Shown piece by piece: positions 6,572-9,836 of a stretch of 9,836 nt of DNA (position 1 is the first letter of the stretch; each line of letters opens with the position of its first letter). The DNA lies in contig JBIIZD010000095.1 in NCBI GenBank assembly GCA_044346445.1, forward strand, positions 1 to 9,836, in the 5' to 3' direction. The notes beneath the pieces are model-generated. The model did no database searches. It was not told the origin of the DNA and saw only the letters and a program-made list of their open reading frames with translations. Position numbers and translations under genes: made by a program. This DNA is from CAISGS01 sp044346445 (GTDB lineage Bacteria; Pseudomonadota; Alphaproteobacteria; Caulobacterales; Caulobacteraceae).

Positions 6572-9500
6572 CCTTGTCCGATCTTTCGGTTCGCCGTCCG
6601 GTCCTGGCTGCGGTTGGGGCGATCATTCTTTGCGTGCTTGGCCTGGCCGCCTATTTCAACCTGCCTGTGCGCGAACTGCCTAATGTCGACCCCCCGGTGA
6701 TCTCAATCTCGACCAATTATCGCGGGGCCTCGGCCGAGGTGGTGGAAGAGCGTATTACTCAGGTCATTGAGCGTCAGGCTGCGGGCTTGCAGGGTATTGA
6801 CCGGATCACCTCGTCCAGCCGCGATGGGGTGTCGCGCATATCGATCACCTTTACCCTGGACCGCAATCTGGATGCCGCGGCCAATGATGTGCGCGATGCG
6901 GTGTCGCGCGTAGCGGCAATCTTGCCCGATCAGGCCGACCCGCCCCAGATTGCCAAGACCCAGGCCGACTCCCAACCGATCATTTTTCTCAACCTGATCT
7001 CTACCGGCCTGACCAGGCTGGAGCTGGCCGACTATGCCAACCGCTATCTGGTCGAGCGGCTATCGACCATTCCCGGCGTGGCACAGGTTGGCCTGGCCGG
7101 GGCTCAGGTCTATGCCATGCGGATATGGCTGGATGCCGATGCCTTGGCCGCGCGTGGCCTGACCGTGGATGATGTTGAGAACGCGCTGCGGTCGCAAAAC
7201 ATCGAGCTACCTGCCGGGGCGCTGGAATCCAAGGCCAAGGACTTCACCATTCGGGTCAAGCGTGGCTATTCATCAGCCGCCGAATTTGCTCGCCTGCCCA
7301 TTGTGGCTGCCGCCAGCCGCAGCCCCACCGATCCGGGAAATGGTGTCACCAATGCCGGGGGGATGAATGCGCCCACACTGACACGGCTTGGCGATGTGGC
7401 CAGGGTAGAGGAGGGCGCTGATGAGCGCCGCCGCCTGTTCCGCTCCAATGGCGAAGCTCAGGTCGGCTTGGCCATTAGTCGTCAGTCTCAGGCCAATGAT
7501 CTGGAAATTTCTGCCGCGATCAGGAAGGAACTGGCAGCGCTAACGCCAACCTTGCCGCCCAAGACAAAGATTGCTGTATCGGTCGATAATTCCATGTTTA
7601 CCGCAGGAGCGATTCACGAGGTCTGGGTGACCATGGGCCTGTCGCTGGTGCTGGTCGCAGCGGTGAATTTCCTGTTTTTGGGCACCTGGCGCGCGGCCCT
7701 CATTCCCTCGATTGTCGCCCCAATCTGTATTCTTGCGACCTGCATAGTGCTCGCACCACTCGGGTTTTCGATCAATCTTTTGACCCTGCTGGCCATGGTG
7801 CTGGCTATTGGTCTGGTGGTCGATGATGCCATTGTCGTGGTTGAGAATATTCAAAGACGCATAGATGAGGGTGAGCCGCCCCTGATTGCCGCAGAGCGCG
7901 GTGCCAAACAGGTGTTTTTTGCCGTGATCGCCACAACCGTGGTTCTGTTGGCGGTGTTTGCCCCGCTCATGACCTTGCCAGGTTATATTGGCCGCTTGTT
8001 CGTTGAATTGGCTGTGGCAATTGCCTCAGCCGTGGCGTTTTCGGCGGTTCTGGCCTTGAGCCTGTCGCCCATGCTGGCGTCGAAACTGCTGCGGCCTGCT
8101 AAAGGGGCTGGCTGGCTGGCGCAAAGGGTGGATGGCGCGATGGAGGCCGTGCGCGTTTCGTATCGCGCCTCGCTCGAAGCCCTGTTATCGCAGCGCCGGT
8201 CCGCCATGGGCACGCTGGGCTTGGTTGCGGTCTTGGGTTTGATATCGGTTGGTGTGTTCAGCCTATTGCCCAAGGAACTGGTGCCGAACGAGGATCGCGG
8301 ACGCGTCGATGTTTCTATTAGCGGCCCTGAGGGCGCCGGGTTTGACTATACCGCAGCCGCCGTGCTCAAGGCCGAGTCCTATTTTGAAAAGCTGCGCCAA
8401 TCTGGCGATGTCGTGCGCTATAATCTGGGCGTGCCGCGCTTTGGTTCAAACCAGATGAATACCGGCTCGGGCGTTTTGATCCTGAACGATTGGGACAAGC
8501 GCAAGGTCACGGCCGACCAGATCGCTGCCGATACCAATAAGGCCCTGAGCGGCCTGACCGCGGCGCGGATTGTGGCCAGTGTGCGCGGCCCGTTCCAGCG
8601 CGGCGGCGGCAGTGGCTCTGGCACCAATGTCGATTTCATCGCTTCGGGCAGCTCGTATGAGGACCTGGCCGTCTGGATCAAGCCAATCTTTGCCGCAGCC
8701 TTGAAAAACCCCGGCCTGTCGCGGCCAAGGCTGAATTATGAGCCCACCTCGCCGCGTCTGATGGTCGAGTTGGACCGGGATAAGGCCGCCGCGCTTGGCG
8801 TCTCGGCACAGGCCGTGGGCCGTGTGCTCGAAACCATGTTCGGCTCGCGCAAGGCCACCACCTATGTCAAGGATGGCCAGGAATATGACGTCATATTGCA
8901 AACCGATCTGGACAAGCGCCGCAGCGAGCAGGACCTCAATACGCTCTATGTGCGGGCATCTTCGGGCGAACTGGTGCCCTTGTCGGCGGTGGTCAAGACC
9001 AGCATACGCGGCGATACGCCAGACCGCCAAAGGGTTGATCGCCAACGCGCCATTACCCTGACCGCCGAACTGGCACCGGGCTATACGGTCGCTGAGGCCG
9101 TGGCCTTCTATCAGGCCCAGGCGGCCGAACATCAGGGCGCAGGCGTGACCGTGCAATGGGGTGGTCAGGCCAAGGATTATCTGGAGGCCAGCGGCGCGGT
9201 CGGGCTTGCCTTTGCCATGGCGCTCTTGCTGGTGTTTCTGGTGCTGGCCGCCCAGTTTGAAAGCTGGATTCACCCCGCCGTGATCATGTTGACCGTGCCC
9301 TTGGCGGCGCTGGGCGGCCTGTTTGGCCTGCTGATGGCCGGGTCCTCGATCAATACCTACAGCCAGATTGGCCTGATCATTCTGATTGGGGTTGCGGCCA
9401 AGAATGGCATATTGATCGTCGAGTTTGCCAATCAACTTCGCGATCAGGGCCTAAAGGTGCGCGAGGCGGTGATCGAGGCCTCGGTCGTGCGGCTAAGGCC

Positions 9501-9738
9501 AATCATCATGACCTCGATTTCAGCAGCCTTTGGCGCCTTGCCCCTGATCCTGGCCGCAGGGCCGGGCGCGGGCAGTCGCAAGACGATTGGCGTGGTGATC
9601 TTTTCCGGCGCAATCTTTGCCACCTTGCTGACCGTGTTTGTTGTGCCGGTGATCTATAATCTCTTGGCCCGCTTTACCAAGTCCCCGGACTGGACCGCCC
9701 GCCAGATCGAGGGGTTTGAAAAGTCCGAAGGCGCTTGA
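6568..9738 (+). CDS. RND multidrug-type efflux permease (HAE1/AcrB family)
   Basis: Inner-membrane proton-driven pump of 1056 residues, the normal length of AcrB homologues. It has the twofold RND layout: TM1 (about 11-30), a porter loop (31-345), TM2-6 (about 350-510), TM7 (about 545-566), a second porter loop (567-870) and TM8-12 (about 873-1035). Proton-relay residues are present: Asp419-Asp420 in GLVVDDAIVVVENIQ, Lys945 in GVAAKNGILIVEFANQ, and Thr982 in RLRPIIMTS. The N-terminal SVRRPVLA and NLPVRELPNVDPP are typical. Two parts look unusual: an extra Pro/Gly/Asn-rich loop at about 249-268 and a GGGSGSG run at 679-685. The GTG start overlaps the adaptor's TGA as GTGA, implying coupled translation at matched levels. 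With no TolC homologue in the window, the complete tripartite pump needs a channel encoded elsewhere. Substrates are unknown. Confidence 0.96.
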   Translation: MTLSDLSVRRPVLAAVGAIILCVLGLAAYFNLPVRELPNVDPPVISISTNYRGASAEVVEERITQVIERQAAGLQGIDRITSSSRDGVSRISITFTLDRNLDAAANDVRDAVSRVAAILPDQADPPQIAKTQADSQPIIFLNLISTGLTRLELADYANRYLVERLSTIPGVAQVGLAGAQVYAMRIWLDADALAARGLTVDDVENALRSQNIELPAGALESKAKDFTIRVKRGYSSAAEFARLPIVAAASRSPTDPGNGVTNAGGMNAPTLTRLGDVARVEEGADERRRLFRSNGEAQVGLAISRQSQANDLEISAAIRKELAALTPTLPPKTKIAVSVDNSMFTAGAIHEVWVTMGLSLVLVAAVNFLFLGTWRAALIPSIVAPICILATCIVLAPLGFSINLLTLLAMVLAIGLVVDDAIVVVENIQRRIDEGEPPLIAAERGAKQVFFAVIATTVVLLAVFAPLMTLPGYIGRLFVELAVAIASAVAFSAVLALSLSPMLASKLLRPAKGAGWLAQRVDGAMEAVRVSYRASLEALLSQRRSAMGTLGLVAVLGLISVGVFSLLPKELVPNEDRGRVDVSISGPEGAGFDYTAAAVLKAESYFEKLRQSGDVVRYNLGVPRFGSNQMNTGSGVLILNDWDKRKVTADQIAADTNKALSGLTAARIVASVRGPFQRGGGSGSGTNVDFIASGSSYEDLAVWIKPIFAAALKNPGLSRPRLNYEPTSPRLMVELDRDKAAALGVSAQAVGRVLETMFGSRKATTYVKDGQEYDVILQTDLDKRRSEQDLNTLYVRASSGELVPLSAVVKTSIRGDTPDRQRVDRQRAITLTAELAPGYTVAEAVAFYQAQAAEHQGAGVTVQWGGQAKDYLEASGAVGLAFAMALLLVFLVLAAQFESWIHPAVIMLTVPLAALGGLFGLLMAGSSINTYSQIGLIILIGVAAKNGILIVEFANQLRDQGLKVREAVIEASVVRLRPIIMTSISAAFGALPLILAAGPGAGSRKTIGVVIFSGAIFATLLTVFVVPVIYNLLARFTKSPDWTARQIEGFEKSEGA

Positions 9739-9769
9739 TGGGCCTTGGCGTCCGGCGCAGGTCAGCTTA

Positions 9770-9792
9770 GAAGGTCGCACTTCACCTTTTTT
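9770..9792 (+). terminator. Weak candidate Rho-independent terminator after the pump gene
   Basis: GAAGGT (9770-9775) can pair with ACCTTT (9784-9789, one G-U pair) across an eight-base loop, and six T occur at 9787-9792. The stem is short and not GC-rich, and it consumes part of the T-run. It sits sensibly between the efflux operon and the next gene. Confidence 0.3.
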
Positions 9793-9809
9793 GCAGATCC
9801 GGCCCACCC

Positions 9810-9836
9810 ATGCATGACATCACGGCAATCCGCGAT
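9810..9836 (+). CDS. serS: Seryl-tRNA synthetase, first nine codons only
   Basis: The frame reads MHDITAIRD to the window edge. Seryl-tRNA synthetases of Alphaproteobacteria commonly begin MHDIKAIR, so I read this as serS, the cytoplasmic enzyme that charges tRNA-Ser. Only the extreme N-terminus is present and no catalytic motif can be checked. The ATG lacks an evident Shine-Dalgarno sequence (GATCCGGCCCACCC precedes it). It starts 71 bp after the pump gene on the same strand. The call rests on nine residues. Confidence 0.6.

Noticed and set aside
8446..9435. Long minus-strand open frame (329 codons) inside the RND pump gene
   Set aside because: It is antisense to a clearly conserved pump. 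Its product is rich in His, Gln, Gly and Arg in the pattern produced by reading GC-rich codons backwards, with no recognisable domain.
1..9836. CRISPR arrays, tRNA or rRNA genes, insertion sequences, attachment sites
   Set aside because: Non-coding gaps are all short (116 bp or less). None shows spaced repeats, cloverleaf-like sequence or terminal inverted repeats, and no transposase or integrase is encoded.

Overview
The window looks like ordinary chromosomal DNA from a GC-rich alphaproteobacterium. The basis is the type of NAD kinase (short, with TPAGSTAYNLSAYGPI), a DUF2336 protein (a family I know mainly from Alphaproteobacteria), and a right-edge gene whose first residues, MHDITAIRD, match alphaproteobacterial seryl-tRNA synthetases. 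I cannot place it further with confidence. Non-ATG starts are common here: GTG for the DUF2336 gene, TTG for the adaptor, GTG for the RND pump and probably CTG for the outer-membrane barrel. There are no rRNA, tRNA, CRISPR or insertion-sequence signatures.

Left block, minus strand (1-2161). Reading leftwards from 2161 come a DUF2336 protein, NAD kinase 34 bp further on, and after a 91-bp gap the start of an unidentified protein cut by the window edge. The arrangement could be one transcription unit, with a candidate promoter region in the 74-bp divergent gap before glpK.

Middle block, plus strand (2236-5339). Glycerol kinase (glpK) is followed after 54 bp by a class II aldolase/adducin-family protein with the metal-binding histidines but without the acidic residue used by fuculose aldolase. 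Directly abutting it is a small secreted protein with a signal peptide and an outer-membrane beta-barrel C-terminus. Its most plausible start is a CTG that overlaps the previous stop codon as CTGA.

Right block, plus strand (5340-9836). A 116-bp intergenic region rich in TGAC/GTCA half-sites precedes a two-gene efflux operon: a periplasmic adaptor (HlyD/AcrA type) and an HAE1-family RND permease joined by a GTGA overlap. No TolC-type outer-membrane channel and no regulator gene are encoded here, so the pump would have to use a channel encoded elsewhere. A weak candidate terminator follows, then the first nine codons of a probable serS.

I found no convincing novel system. The points most worth a second look are the start of the barrel gene, the half-site cluster before the efflux operon, the extra loop in the RND porter domain, and the DUF2336-nadK cluster.
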